This document shows positions 7,557 through 15,078 of a stretch of 28,462 bases of DNA, one piece after another. Every line of letters starts with the position of its first letter. Positions within the stretch are counted from its first letter, which is position 1. The stretch lies in contig JAUVNV010000004.1 in the NCBI GenBank assembly GCA_030599515.1, positions 1 to 28,462 of the forward strand. The letters run 5' to 3'. The stretch is from Acidimicrobiia bacterium. GTDB taxonomy: Bacteria; Actinomycetota; Acidimicrobiia; Spongiisociales; UBA5794. The translations under genes and the position numbers were made by a program. The notes under the pieces are model-generated. The model saw only the letters and a program-made list of their open reading frames with translations. It was not told the origin of the DNA and ran no database searches.

Positions 7557-8039
7557 TCAAGGCTGTGCGTTGAGTTGGTCCCACATGTCCTGGTCTTCCC
7601 AGTACATCGTGAACTTGCTGATCAATCCATCCTCGAACTCCATCAGCTGGACATACGTGAGATCGAAGGGAGCGCCGTAGACGTTCTCGCCTACCCAGTG
7701 GGCGTTCACAACGCCGAACGTGCCGTCATCGGAGACGAATTGCTCGATGATCTGGGTTGCATCGGGATCGGTCATGCGGAAAACGGTCGACATATTCGAC
7801 TCCAGCGACGCCTTACCGACCCAGTGTGACGCTCCGGCATCGTTGAAGAACTCGACGTCCTCTGTGACCGTTGCCACCCAGGCATCGAGGTCCTGGTCGA
7901 GGTATGCGTCCGTGTTCGCTTGCTGTGTGGCTGCGGCCTTCTCGGCCGCGGCCGCTTCGTCGGTTCCGCCGGTCGAGCACGATGCTGCCAGCAGCGCGAG
8001 GACGGCAATCAGCAGGATCGTCTTGATCGTGGTTCTCAT
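7557..8039 (-). CDS. Lipoprotein with NTF2/SnoaL-like domain
   Basis: A 160-aa secreted lipoprotein. Residues 1-20 form a signal peptide with a lipobox LAASC, so C21 would be lipidated and anchor the protein outside the membrane. After an Ala-rich linker, residues about 35-160 show the cone-shaped NTF2/SnoaL pattern: a helix with YLDQDLDAWVATVTEDVEF, then paired strands such as TYVQLMEFEDGLISKFTMYW. Members of this superfamily act as small-ligand binding proteins or isomerases, and the ligand cannot be predicted. The ATG at 8039 is chosen over an upstream start because the signal peptide begins there and GGGAGG sits just upstream. Confidence 0.83.
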   Translation of the reverse strand: MRTTIKTILLIAVLALLAASCSTGGTDEAAAAEKAAATQQANTDAYLDQDLDAWVATVTEDVEFFNDAGASHWVGKASLESNMSTVFRMTDPDATQIIEQFVSDDGTFGVVNAHWVGENVYGAPFDLTYVQLMEFEDGLISKFTMYWEDQDMWDQLNAQP

Positions 8040-8120
8040 CTCACACCTCCCGGGTGCGTTGGTTGAAACCAGTGTCCGGGTCACGTCTCAACGGAATCTC
8101 AAGAGTCCTTGAAGGAGCAC

Positions 8121-8510
8121 TCAGGGGAGGGGGGCGAAGAGGTCGATAGCGTTCCCGTCCGGGTCGAGGATCCGGCAGTGGCGTGAACCCCACGGGGCGT
8201 CGAACGGCTCCAGGCCACCCCTGTAGCCGGCTCCCACGATCTCGCTGTAGACGGCGTCAACTTCGGCGGCGTTGTCACAGCGCAAGGTGATCCCCATCCG
8301 CCCGGCGATGGGCGGAGCCTGCAACCCGGGGTTGAACGATCGTTCCACTTCCTCGGTGTTCCAGGCGAAACGCACTCGGTATCCAAGATCGATCGTGACG
8401 TACCCCTCGTGGTCGGCCTCTTCGGGGATCTCGAAACCGAGGAGTCGGTAGAAGCCGAGCGTACGGCACATATTCTCGACGATGGTGGCGATCGAATCGA
8501 TGCGTGGCAT
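8121..8510 (-). CDS. VOC (glyoxalase/bleomycin-resistance) family protein
   Basis: A 129-aa protein with the two-repeat beta-alpha-beta-beta-beta fold of the vicinal oxygen chelate family. Signs are the opening IDSIATIVENMCRTLGFYRLLGFEIP, strand YVTIDLGYRVRFAW, and the C-terminal repeat ending in RILDPDGNAIDLFAPLP. Members include metal-dependent lyases, isomerases, dioxygenases and drug-binding proteins; the reaction is not predictable here. AAGGAG lies 7 nt before the ATG. It is upstream of, and on the same strand as, the lipoprotein gene (81-bp gap), and divergent from the large regulator. Confidence 0.85.
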   Translation of the reverse strand: MPRIDSIATIVENMCRTLGFYRLLGFEIPEEADHEGYVTIDLGYRVRFAWNTEEVERSFNPGLQAPPIAGRMGITLRCDNAAEVDAVYSEIVGAGYRGGLEPFDAPWGSRHCRILDPDGNAIDLFAPLP

Positions 8511-8601
8511 GGCGGCTCCTTGGTTGTTCGAACTGTGATCGAGTGTGCATCGGAGACCTCAACAGATTCCAAACGGCCCTATGCGACGTGCCGGCGCAGG
8601 G

Positions 8602-8607
8602 TATGTT
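8602..8607 (+). promoter_or_regulatory. -10 TATGTT for the BTAD regulator (leaderless)
   Basis: TATGTT ends 7 nt before the ATG at 8615. It overlaps an alternative ATG at 8603, which argues for 8615 as the true start. A GAGGTG sequence is too close to the ATG for a normal ribosome binding site. Confidence 0.5.
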
Positions 8608-8614
8608 TGAGGTG

Positions 8615-11503
8615 ATGCAGTTTCTAGCGCTCGGTCCCGTGGGGGCTGTGGACGGAGGCGAACCGGTGTCGCTGGGGAGCCCCCGACACCGCGCGGTCTT
8701 CGGGGTGCTTCTCGCTCGTGTGGGCCACCGGGTACCGATCGACGTCATCATCACCGAAATATGGGGTGACGAAGCGGGCGATCGGGCCGTTGCCTCCCTC
8801 TACACCCACATCTCGAACCTCCGCGTCGCCGTCGGCAAGGACCGGGTCGTCAGCGATGATGGTGGATACGAACTCAAACTGCATGAGGGCGACGTCGTGG
8901 ATGTCGAGGAGTTCGATAGTGCCATCGCCGAAGCACGTCGTGGGGCAGGCATCGACCCTCCTGCGGCCGTCGAAGCGCTTGAGCGAGGTCTCGGGTTGTG
9001 GAGAGGAAGACCCTTCGAAGGTCTGGAGGACATCCCGATGCTGGCGGCGGAGATCACCCGCCTCGGTGAACTCCGCGACACCGCTCAGGTGGATCGATTC
9101 GAAGCGATCCTGCAGACCGGTGACGTACCTCTGGTCGCCGACCTCGAGGAGCTCTGCGGAAGGCGCCCGTTGGATGAGCGACCGTGGGACCTGCTGATGC
9201 GGACGCTGTATCGGGTTGGCCGACATGCCGAGGCGCTGCGGACGTACACGAAGGTGCGGGAGTTGTTCGGTGAGGAGATGGGGATCGAGCCTTCTCCTGC
9301 GCTTGCGCATCTCGAAGAACAGATCCTCCTCCACGACCCGGCGCTCGACGGGGCGCCGGTGGAACCCCCTGCGAACCTGCCCGTCTATCTGACGAGCTTC
9401 ATCGGCCGGGACGATGAGCTACGACGGCTCACAGACGCACTGGGCACTTCCCGGCTCGTCACGATTCTCGGACCGGGTGGGGCGGGAAAGACCAGGTTGG
9501 CGACGGAGATGGCGACGACGCTTCGCGGAAGATTCCCGGATGGCCTGTGGCTCGTCGACCTTGCCCAGATCACCGACCCATCGCGAATCGGCCTAACCAT
9601 CGGCGAGACGATCGGCGTGACCGATGGGCTCGGGGACACCGTCGACGAGGTGGCTCTGTCACTCCGGGGGCGTCGATCGCTTCTCGTGCTCGACAACTGT
9701 GAACACGTCGCCGAGGAGCTTCGTGACGTTGTGAGTGCGCTTCTCCGCAGTGCGCCGGGACTCGTGATCCTCGCCACGAGCCGGCGTCCGCTCGAGGTCG
9801 CCGGGGAGCAACGATTCCTGCTCGAAGGGCTTGCGACGGACAGCGGACCCGATGCACCGAGTGACGCTGCTTTGTTGTTCGTCGAGCGTGCGGAAGCAGC
9901 CGGATCGAATGAGGATCTGCTCACCAGCGCAGGGGACGCCGTGGCGACCGTTTGTCGAAAACTCGACGGGATGCCGCTCGCCTTGGAACTCGCAGCGGCC
10001 CACAGCGATGTGCTCTCACCGGCAGAGATCGCGGAACTCCTGACGCACCGCTTCGCCCTCCTCGTCGACGACCGGCAGGATCGGGAGATCCACCGATCCC
10101 TCGAAGCAACCGTAGGTTGGAGCTACGGGCTGCTTGATGCCAATCAACGCCTGGCGTTCGAGAGTCTCGGCGTTTTCGAGGGTCCGTTCACCGCAGACGC
10201 CGCCGCCGCTGTTCTCGGTCTCGAACGCGGGACCGCCTCCGTGCAGATGCTCGAGCGTCTGCTGGCTGTTTCTCTCATCAGAGTCGAGTCGCATGTCGAA
10301 GGGGCGACGACGTACCGTCTGCTCGAGACCCTGCGGGCCTATGCACGGGACCGCCTGCGTGAGGCCGACCGATGGCAGGAGGCGGTCGACAAGCACGACG
10401 ATCACTACCGGGCTGTGTGCACGCGACTTCACCCGGAGTTCTTCGGGGCTGGCCGCGCAGCCGCCACTGCTCGCATCGGGACCGAACTCGCGGAGTATCT
10501 CGCTATCTGGGATCGCGGATTGGAGCACGACCCCGAATCGGTGCTCCCTCTCGCCTGGCCGCTCGGCAACTACTGGATGTTCGACGGTGTGCTGCAGGAA
10601 GGCATGATTCGTTTCGAACGGCTCCTCGAACTGGCGGACGGCGAAATGTCGCTCGATCGCGCAGACGCGCTCATCATGGCCTCGTGGATCGCGGCATTCC
10701 GCAATCGGTGGCCCGATTCGGTTCGGAGGACGGCCGAAGCCGTCGAGACATACCGTGCAACGGGCGAGGAAATGAGGCTCGCATACGGTCTTGCCCGGGG
10801 CGGACACTGGGCCTTCGGTGTTGGGGACGGCGAGACATCGATGGCAATGCTGGGCGAGAGCCTCGAGATCTGCGAGCGCATCGGTTTCGACGACGGGAGG
10901 GCCTGGCCAACGGTGCTCATGGCTCAGGCGCGACGCTGGGTCGGTGACCACAGTTCCGAAGTGACGGAGATGCTCCTCGACGCACGACGCCGCTTCTCGA
11001 TGATGGGGGAGCCGTACGGGCAGATTCACGCCGACATGATGCTCACCAGCATTCGTGAACTACCGCTCGCCGAGCGAGTCCGAATCAGCGAAGAAATGGT
11101 CGCCATCGCAAACCGACAGGGCGGCGAGAACAGCGCCCGTCCGACTGCATTCCATTCACTCGCCTATAACACGTGGGATACCGGCGAGTGGGATCGCGCT
11201 GAAGGGCTGAACCGTATCTGCGTTCGGTCCGCCCTCGCATCCGGCAACGAGATCACCCTTGGGCTCGGGCTCTTTCAGGCTGCCATTTTCGCGGCGCGGC
11301 GAGGCGACGCAGAACGCTCATCTCGGCTCTTCGGTGCAGGATCGACCCACTTCGCGATGACGCTCGCACCGTTCATGCAAGAAGTCCACGACCCAGCGAT
11401 GGATCAGGCTCGAACCGTGATCGGCGATGACCGGTTCGACGGGATTTACCGCATCGGCGCCGCGATGGGGCCGGAAGAAGCGACGGCGTTCGCACTCGGT
11501 TGA
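8615..11503 (+). CDS. BTAD/NB-ARC/TPR transcriptional regulator (SARP/AfsR-like)
   Basis: A 962-aa multidomain regulator. Residues 1-90 form a winged-helix DNA-binding domain (MQFLALGPVGAV opening; VPIDVIITEIWG recognition region). Residues about 95-240 form a bacterial transcriptional activation domain containing HAEALRTYTKVRELFGEEMGI. An NB-ARC-type ATPase follows, with Walker A GPGGAGKT at 286-293, Walker B LLVLDNCEH (D360) and a sensor-like ILATSRRP. The remaining 450 residues are helical, TPR-like. The family comprises ATP-switch activators, often of secondary metabolism, but no biosynthetic cluster is nearby. The start is set by the leaderless -10. It is divergent from the VOC gene, which is a plausible but unproven target. 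Confidence 0.9.
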   Translation: MQFLALGPVGAVDGGEPVSLGSPRHRAVFGVLLARVGHRVPIDVIITEIWGDEAGDRAVASLYTHISNLRVAVGKDRVVSDDGGYELKLHEGDVVDVEEFDSAIAEARRGAGIDPPAAVEALERGLGLWRGRPFEGLEDIPMLAAEITRLGELRDTAQVDRFEAILQTGDVPLVADLEELCGRRPLDERPWDLLMRTLYRVGRHAEALRTYTKVRELFGEEMGIEPSPALAHLEEQILLHDPALDGAPVEPPANLPVYLTSFIGRDDELRRLTDALGTSRLVTILGPGGAGKTRLATEMATTLRGRFPDGLWLVDLAQITDPSRIGLTIGETIGVTDGLGDTVDEVALSLRGRRSLLVLDNCEHVAEELRDVVSALLRSAPGLVILATSRRPLEVAGEQRFLLEGLATDSGPDAPSDAALLFVERAEAAGSNEDLLTSAGDAVATVCRKLDGMPLALELAAAHSDVLSPAEIAELLTHRFALLVDDRQDREIHRSLEATVGWSYGLLDANQRLAFESLGVFEGPFTADAAAAVLGLERGTASVQMLERLLAVSLIRVESHVEGATTYRLLETLRAYARDRLREADRWQEAVDKHDDHYRAVCTRLHPEFFGAGRAAATARIGTELAEYLAIWDRGLEHDPESVLPLAWPLGNYWMFDGVLQEGMIRFERLLELADGEMSLDRADALIMASWIAAFRNRWPDSVRRTAEAVETYRATGEEMRLAYGLARGGHWAFGVGDGETSMAMLGESLEICERIGFDDGRAWPTVLMAQARRWVGDHSSEVTEMLLDARRRFSMMGEPYGQIHADMMLTSIRELPLAERVRISEEMVAIANRQGGENSARPTAFHSLAYNTWDTGEWDRAEGLNRICVRSALASGNEITLGLGLFQAAIFAARRGDAERSSRLFGAGSTHFAMTLAPFMQEVHDPAMDQARTVIGDDRFDGIYRIGAAMGPEEATAFALG

Positions 11504-11518
11504 CGGGGAGGCGCGGCG

Positions 11519-11926
11519 ATGTGGGAGAATACGAGCATGAGCTACGTCGCAGATGTCCTACTTGCCTGGACTGAACATGCCCTGCCCATCCACCTGGCCG
11601 CTCTCGATGTTTTCGGTAGCGAGGACCTTGCTTCAAACCCGTCGGTGGCCACGCTCCTGCTGCTGCACCGAAACGGCCCGCAACGTCCGACACGGATCGC
11701 CAGCCTGACCGGTCTGACCAGCGGTGGTGCCACAAAGCTGATCACGAGACTGGAGGAAGCGGGTTTCGTCGTTCGGGAACAAGGCGCCGTGGCGAGCGAC
11801 GGTCGCGCGGTTGTCGTGTCCCTGACAGACATCGGCTCTGAGAAGATGGACGATTTCACCGTGGCGATGACCGGCCCTGTCGACGCCTTCGTCTCGGCTC
11901 TCGTCGCGATTCGTGACGATGCCTGA
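11519..11926 (+). CDS. MarR family transcriptional regulator
   Basis: A 135-aa winged-helix regulator. The central region shows the MarR layout: helix SVATLLLLHRNGPQRPTRIA, recognition helix TSGGATKLITRLEEAGFVV (about 69-87) and wing DGRAVVVSLTDIG. MarR proteins are usually dimeric repressors released by small aromatic or lipophilic ligands. GGGGAGG lies 7 nt before the ATG at 11519; a second ATG at 11537, preceded by GGGAG, is equally possible. The gene follows the BTAD regulator by 15 bp and overlaps the thioesterase gene, so the three may be cotranscribed. The thioesterase may act on ligands that this regulator senses (inference). Confidence 0.88.
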   Translation: MWENTSMSYVADVLLAWTEHALPIHLAALDVFGSEDLASNPSVATLLLLHRNGPQRPTRIASLTGLTSGGATKLITRLEEAGFVVREQGAVASDGRAVVVSLTDIGSEKMDDFTVAMTGPVDAFVSALVAIRDDA

Positions 11927-12416
11927 GCAAGGGCAACTAATCGACCGTTTGCCGGCCATCCAGGACACCTATCCCGAAGACGTCGCCCATTGCTACGGCT
12001 GTGGGCGACTCAACGACGTCGGGCACCAGATCAAGACCCGTCCAGCCGGTGACGAGACCGTTACCGAGTTCACGCCCGAGTCGTTCCAAACGGCGATCCC
12101 CGGCTTCGCATACGGTGGCCTCGTGGCGTCGATCATCGACTGCCACTCGACAGGGTCGGCCGCGATTTTCCAGATGCAGCGCGCAGGCAAGACGGTCGGG
12201 AGCGAACAGTCGCCACGGTTCGTCACGGCTCATCTCGAGGTCGACTACCTGCTGCCGACACCTCTTTCCGAGTTCCATCTGGTCGGGCGCCTCATCGAGA
12301 TCAAGGGGCGAAAGATCGTTGTCGAAACGGAACTTTCCGTCGACGGCGCCGTGACGGCGACCGGGTCCGCCGTCCTCGTTGAGATCCCCGAGCATCTGTT
12401 CAACTCGAAGCCCTGA
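11919..12416 (+). CDS. PaaI-like hotdog-fold thioesterase
   Basis: A 165-aa protein with the hotdog signature: a CYGCG motif near the N-terminus, GGLVASIIDCHSTGSA (active-site helix with Asp), and strands AHLEVDYLLPTPL and GAVTATGSAVLVEIP. PaaI/4HBT thioesterases hydrolyse acyl-CoA esters, commonly aryl- or medium-chain acyl-CoA. The ATG at 11919 lies inside the end of the MarR gene (8-bp overlap), and a GTG at 11913 is an alternative. This overlap implies translational coupling with the regulator. The pairing with two acyl-CoA synthetases and a 3-hydroxyacyl-CoA dehydrogenase elsewhere in the window fits acyl-CoA metabolism but does not prove a shared pathway. Confidence 0.87.
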   Translation: MPEQGQLIDRLPAIQDTYPEDVAHCYGCGRLNDVGHQIKTRPAGDETVTEFTPESFQTAIPGFAYGGLVASIIDCHSTGSAAIFQMQRAGKTVGSEQSPRFVTAHLEVDYLLPTPLSEFHLVGRLIEIKGRKIVVETELSVDGAVTATGSAVLVEIPEHLFNSKP

Positions 12417-12453
12417 TTCAGATCGGAATCGGGTCCTTCGGCCCCGCTGAATC
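12415..12453 (+). terminator. Hairpin after the thioesterase gene
   Basis: GATTCAG (12415-12421) pairs exactly with CTGAATC (12447-12453), with a GC-rich inner region around GGGTCCTTCGGCCCC. It begins within the stop codon. Plausible terminator without a U run. Confidence 0.5.
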
Positions 12454-12752
12454 GGTGCCGGTAGCTCGGTCCACCGATACCATTCCCTCAGTTCTTTGGA
12501 AATAGGCCACCGCCGAACGGACGGTCCCGATTCGGGGATACACCGACGCCGGAGCCGGCTTCCGATGAGCTCCACAACTGAAGATGTTCCGCCGGATCGA
12601 GATGCACCCCTCCTTCCTCCCGCATTCCGAACCGGTGGGTCACGGACGACCGTTCGGCCCCAACCGCTTGGTCGTCCGATTCGATCGCCCCGTACCGTGT
12701 CCCCCCTTCGGTCCGGGGCGATCGCTATCTGGTGGCGGAGCAGCCGGTGGAT
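12417..12752. other. 336-bp region without a recognisable gene
   Basis: No reading frame here has a good start, ribosome binding site and protein-like composition; candidate frames are rich in Arg, Pro and Ser as shadow frames are. The region contains two hairpins (12415-12453 and 12682-12724), consistent with terminators for the two convergent flanking genes. Nothing else was identified. Confidence 0.6.
12682..12724. terminator. Perfect 11-bp inverted repeat downstream of the TlpA-like gene
   Basis: CGATCGCCCCG (12682-12692) and CGGGGCGATCG (12714-12724) are exact complements around a 21-nt loop. The repeat is 28 bp past the stop of the minus-strand gene and suits a terminator. The CGATCG ends are themselves palindromic. 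Confidence 0.6.
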
Positions 12753-13361
12753 TCAGACCTGGACGCCGAAGAACTGATCAAGGGCGGTGAGGAGTTGCTG
12801 GGCGCTCAACCCACCCTGCTGGACGTGAACGACGGTCCCGTTCTCGTCGTAGAACACGGTCATCGGTGACCCACGGGCGCCGAACGTGCCGGTGCTGAGC
12901 CCGCTGCCGTTGGTTCCTCCGATGTCTTTGGCGAGCGGCCAGACACCGGCGATACCCCATCGTTCGGCGTCACCGAGACCGGATCCATTGTCCTGGGTGT
13001 CGATACCGACGAAGTGGACCTGGTCCTCGACCTGCTGTGACACCGCCAGGTACTCCGGGATCTCGTCCTCGCAGACCTCGCACCAGGAGGCGAAGAAGGC
13101 TGCAACGGTCGGGGTTCCCCGGAAGTCGCTGATCGCGATGCGTCCGTCGCCGTCGAGTTCCGGCAGATCCCAGGCCGTGGCCGTCGTATCGCCGATCTCG
13201 GGTTCTGGCCAGAGGACCACGAGGAGCCCGATGAGAGCTACGCCGATTGCACCGGCGATCCCGACATTGCGGACCGTGCGCTTGCGAGCCTCCGCTTTGC
13301 GCTTGTCTTCAACCTCTTGACGGCGCTGGTCGCGTCGTTGTTTGTTCGATGATCGTGCCAT
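12753..13361 (-). CDS. Membrane-anchored TlpA/ResA-like thioredoxin-fold protein
   Basis: A 202-aa protein with a highly charged cytoplasmic N-terminus (1-30), a single transmembrane helix (about 33-51) and an extracytoplasmic thioredoxin fold. The redox motif is C94-E-V-C97 within FFASWCEVCEDE, and a cis-Pro loop is seen at GARGSPMTVFYDENG. Such proteins reduce or oxidise cysteine thiols outside the membrane, for example in cytochrome c maturation or redox homeostasis. No cytochrome biogenesis genes are nearby. The ATG at 13361 is chosen; a GTG at 13376 is possible, and neither has a clear ribosome binding site. Oriented divergently from the epoxide-hydrolase-like gene. Confidence 0.87.
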   Translation of the reverse strand: MARSSNKQRRDQRRQEVEDKRKAEARKRTVRNVGIAGAIGVALIGLLVVLWPEPEIGDTTATAWDLPELDGDGRIAISDFRGTPTVAAFFASWCEVCEDEIPEYLAVSQQVEDQVHFVGIDTQDNGSGLGDAERWGIAGVWPLAKDIGGTNGSGLSTGTFGARGSPMTVFYDENGTVVHVQQGGLSAQQLLTALDQFFGVQV

Positions 13362-13423
13362 GCCAATCGACAACACTCAGAGCCCTGGACGGATTCCCGC
13401 GAGCCTGTTCGACGATCTGCCCC

Positions 13424-13429
13424 TAGTCT
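13424..13429 (+). promoter_or_regulatory. -10 TAGTCT for the hydrolase-plsC genes (leaderless)
   Basis: TAGTCT ends 6 nt before the ATG at 13436, matching the spacing of the other leaderless starts in this window. Confidence 0.55.
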
Positions 13430-13435
13430 CAACGT

Positions 13436-14311
13436 ATGGAGCGAACCATCCAGATCGTGAATGGAATCGAACTCGCCGTCACCGAGGAGGGAGCGGGGGA
13501 TCCGGTCGTTCTGATCCACGGCTTCCCTGAACTCGCATACTCCTGGAGGTACCAGATACCTGCGCTCGCCGGGGCCGGGTTCCGGGCCATTGCCTATGAC
13601 CAGCGTGGGTACGGCGGCTCGTCCAAACCGGAGACCGTCGAGGCGTACGGGTTGACACACCTTGTCGCCGACGCGATCGGCCTCCTCGACACGCTCGGCA
13701 TCGAACGAGCGACCTTCGTTGGCCACGATTGGGGTTCCATCGTCGTCTGGACGACGGCGCTCATGCATCCGGAACGTGTCGAGCGTGTCGTCAGCCTGAA
13801 CGTGCCGTACCGCGGATGGTGCGCCGGGTTCCCGACCATCGAGTTCATGAGAGAGCACCTTGCCGATCGGTTCGGCTACGTGCTCTCGTTCCAGGACGAG
13901 GGTGTAGCTGAGGCGGCGTTCGAGTCGGATCCCCACGCCTGGTTGCGATCGATATTCACCGGCATCGCCGCCGACAAAGACTTCATGAGCCAGGACGAGT
14001 TCGCCGTCTACCGGGATGCGTTCGTTGCCGGAGGCATTTTCGGACCGCTCGGCCCGTACCGGAACATCGACGCGAATGCCGCCGCCACCGAGCACCTCGC
14101 CAATGCTTCGATCACACAGCCGACCCTGATGATCACTGCAGATCGAGACCCGATCCTCCCTCCATCGCTGGCCGAAGGCATGGAGCGTTGGGTCGCTGAC
14201 CTGACGGTCGTCGGTATCGAGCACAGCGGGCACTGGACTCAGCAGGAACAGCCGGATCACGTCAACGCGATGCTCATCGACTTCCTCCGAGAGGCTGCGG
14301 CGACACCGTGA
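13436..14311 (+). CDS. Alpha/beta hydrolase, epoxide hydrolase-like
   Basis: A 291-aa alpha/beta-hydrolase. It carries HGFPE (28-32; oxyanion-hole motif typical of epoxide hydrolases), a nucleophile elbow GHDWGS with D98 rather than Ser, an acid at D236 or D238 (ADRDPILPP) and H266 in HSGHWTQQEQP. An aspartate nucleophile indicates an epoxide hydrolase or haloalkane dehalogenase rather than an esterase. The HGFP motif and GHDWG elbow favour epoxide hydrolase, which opens epoxides to diols. The substrate is unknown. Its stop overlaps the plsC start by 4 bp (GTGA), so the two are translationally coupled. Confidence 0.9.
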   Translation: MERTIQIVNGIELAVTEEGAGDPVVLIHGFPELAYSWRYQIPALAGAGFRAIAYDQRGYGGSSKPETVEAYGLTHLVADAIGLLDTLGIERATFVGHDWGSIVVWTTALMHPERVERVVSLNVPYRGWCAGFPTIEFMREHLADRFGYVLSFQDEGVAEAAFESDPHAWLRSIFTGIAADKDFMSQDEFAVYRDAFVAGGIFGPLGPYRNIDANAAATEHLANASITQPTLMITADRDPILPPSLAEGMERWVADLTVVGIEHSGHWTQQEQPDHVNAMLIDFLREAAATP

Positions 14312-15066
14312 AGCACATCCGTGACTGGTTGACAACGATCCCGACGGTCGCGGCATTCGGCCTCGCTCTGGGCGTATTCCACCTCGCGGCTCTGGCGGCA
14401 CTGCCCTTCGGGAAGCGCCCCTTCGAGAAGGTGATGGCGGCACTCCAGCGCAGCCTCATCTCCGTATTCGCCATCTCCGGAGTCCGCGTCGACACAAGGG
14501 GCCGGGACGGATTCGCATCCACCGGTGGGTACATCTTCGTGTCGAACCACCAGTCGATGTTCGACGTGCCGATCTTCGGCGGGCTTCTCGGGCACAACTA
14601 CCCGAAGTACGTTGCGAAACGCGAACTCGCCAAGGGAATCCCGAGCATCTCCCTCAATCTCCGTCACGGAGGCAACGCCCTCATCGATCGGGGTGATCGG
14701 GACGGGGCGATGGACGCGATCCGGTCGATGGCGTCCGAGGCCGAACGGCGGGACGTGTCGGTCGTGATCTTCCCTGAAGGGACCCGGGCGCGCATCGGAG
14801 AACTCGGCACGTTCCGGGTGGGTGGGTTGACGGCGATCATGGAGGCCGCCCCGAACCTGGAGATCATCCCGACGGCGATCGATGGCTCGTGGAGAGTGTT
14901 CCAGCGGAACATGTTCCCCGTCCCATACGGGGCCAACGTCCACGTGCGTTTCGGCGAGGCGATCCCGCGGGTTCGCGGTGAGTCGCCGAGTGAGATCCTC
15001 GAGCGCTGCCGGGTGTGGATCGAGGAGACGATCGACGAGTGGAGATCCGAAGACGGCTCGGCCTGA
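14308..15066 (+). CDS. plsC: 1-acyl-sn-glycerol-3-phosphate acyltransferase (PlsC family)
   Basis: A 252-aa membrane-associated acyltransferase that makes phosphatidic acid from lysophosphatidic acid. Both hallmark motifs are present: NHQSMFD (80-86; catalytic H81 and D86) and FPEGTR (155-160; phosphate binding). A hydrophobic N-terminal segment (about 12-33) likely anchors it to the inner membrane face. It starts with GTG inside the stop region of the upstream hydrolase (GTGA overlap) and ends 12 bp before the NYN-LOTUS gene. A plsY gene elsewhere in the window could supply the earlier acylation step. Confidence 0.92.
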   Translation: MKHIRDWLTTIPTVAAFGLALGVFHLAALAALPFGKRPFEKVMAALQRSLISVFAISGVRVDTRGRDGFASTGGYIFVSNHQSMFDVPIFGGLLGHNYPKYVAKRELAKGIPSISLNLRHGGNALIDRGDRDGAMDAIRSMASEAERRDVSVVIFPEGTRARIGELGTFRVGGLTAIMEAAPNLEIIPTAIDGSWRVFQRNMFPVPYGANVHVRFGEAIPRVRGESPSEILERCRVWIEETIDEWRSEDGSA

Positions 15067-15072
15067 TACGCT
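15067..15072 (+). promoter_or_regulatory. Extended -10 TGATACGCT for the NYN-LOTUS gene (leaderless)
   Basis: TACGCT with an upstream TGA (extended -10) ends 6 nt before the ATG at 15079. It overlaps the plsC stop codon, giving the gene its own promoter although it follows plsC closely. Confidence 0.6.
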
Positions 15073-15078
15073 GCGGGC

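Noticed and set aside
12584..12790. Small plus-strand gene in the 336-bp gap
   Set aside because: No ribosome binding site or -10, Arg/Pro/Gly-rich composition, and it runs over a terminator hairpin into the opposite gene.
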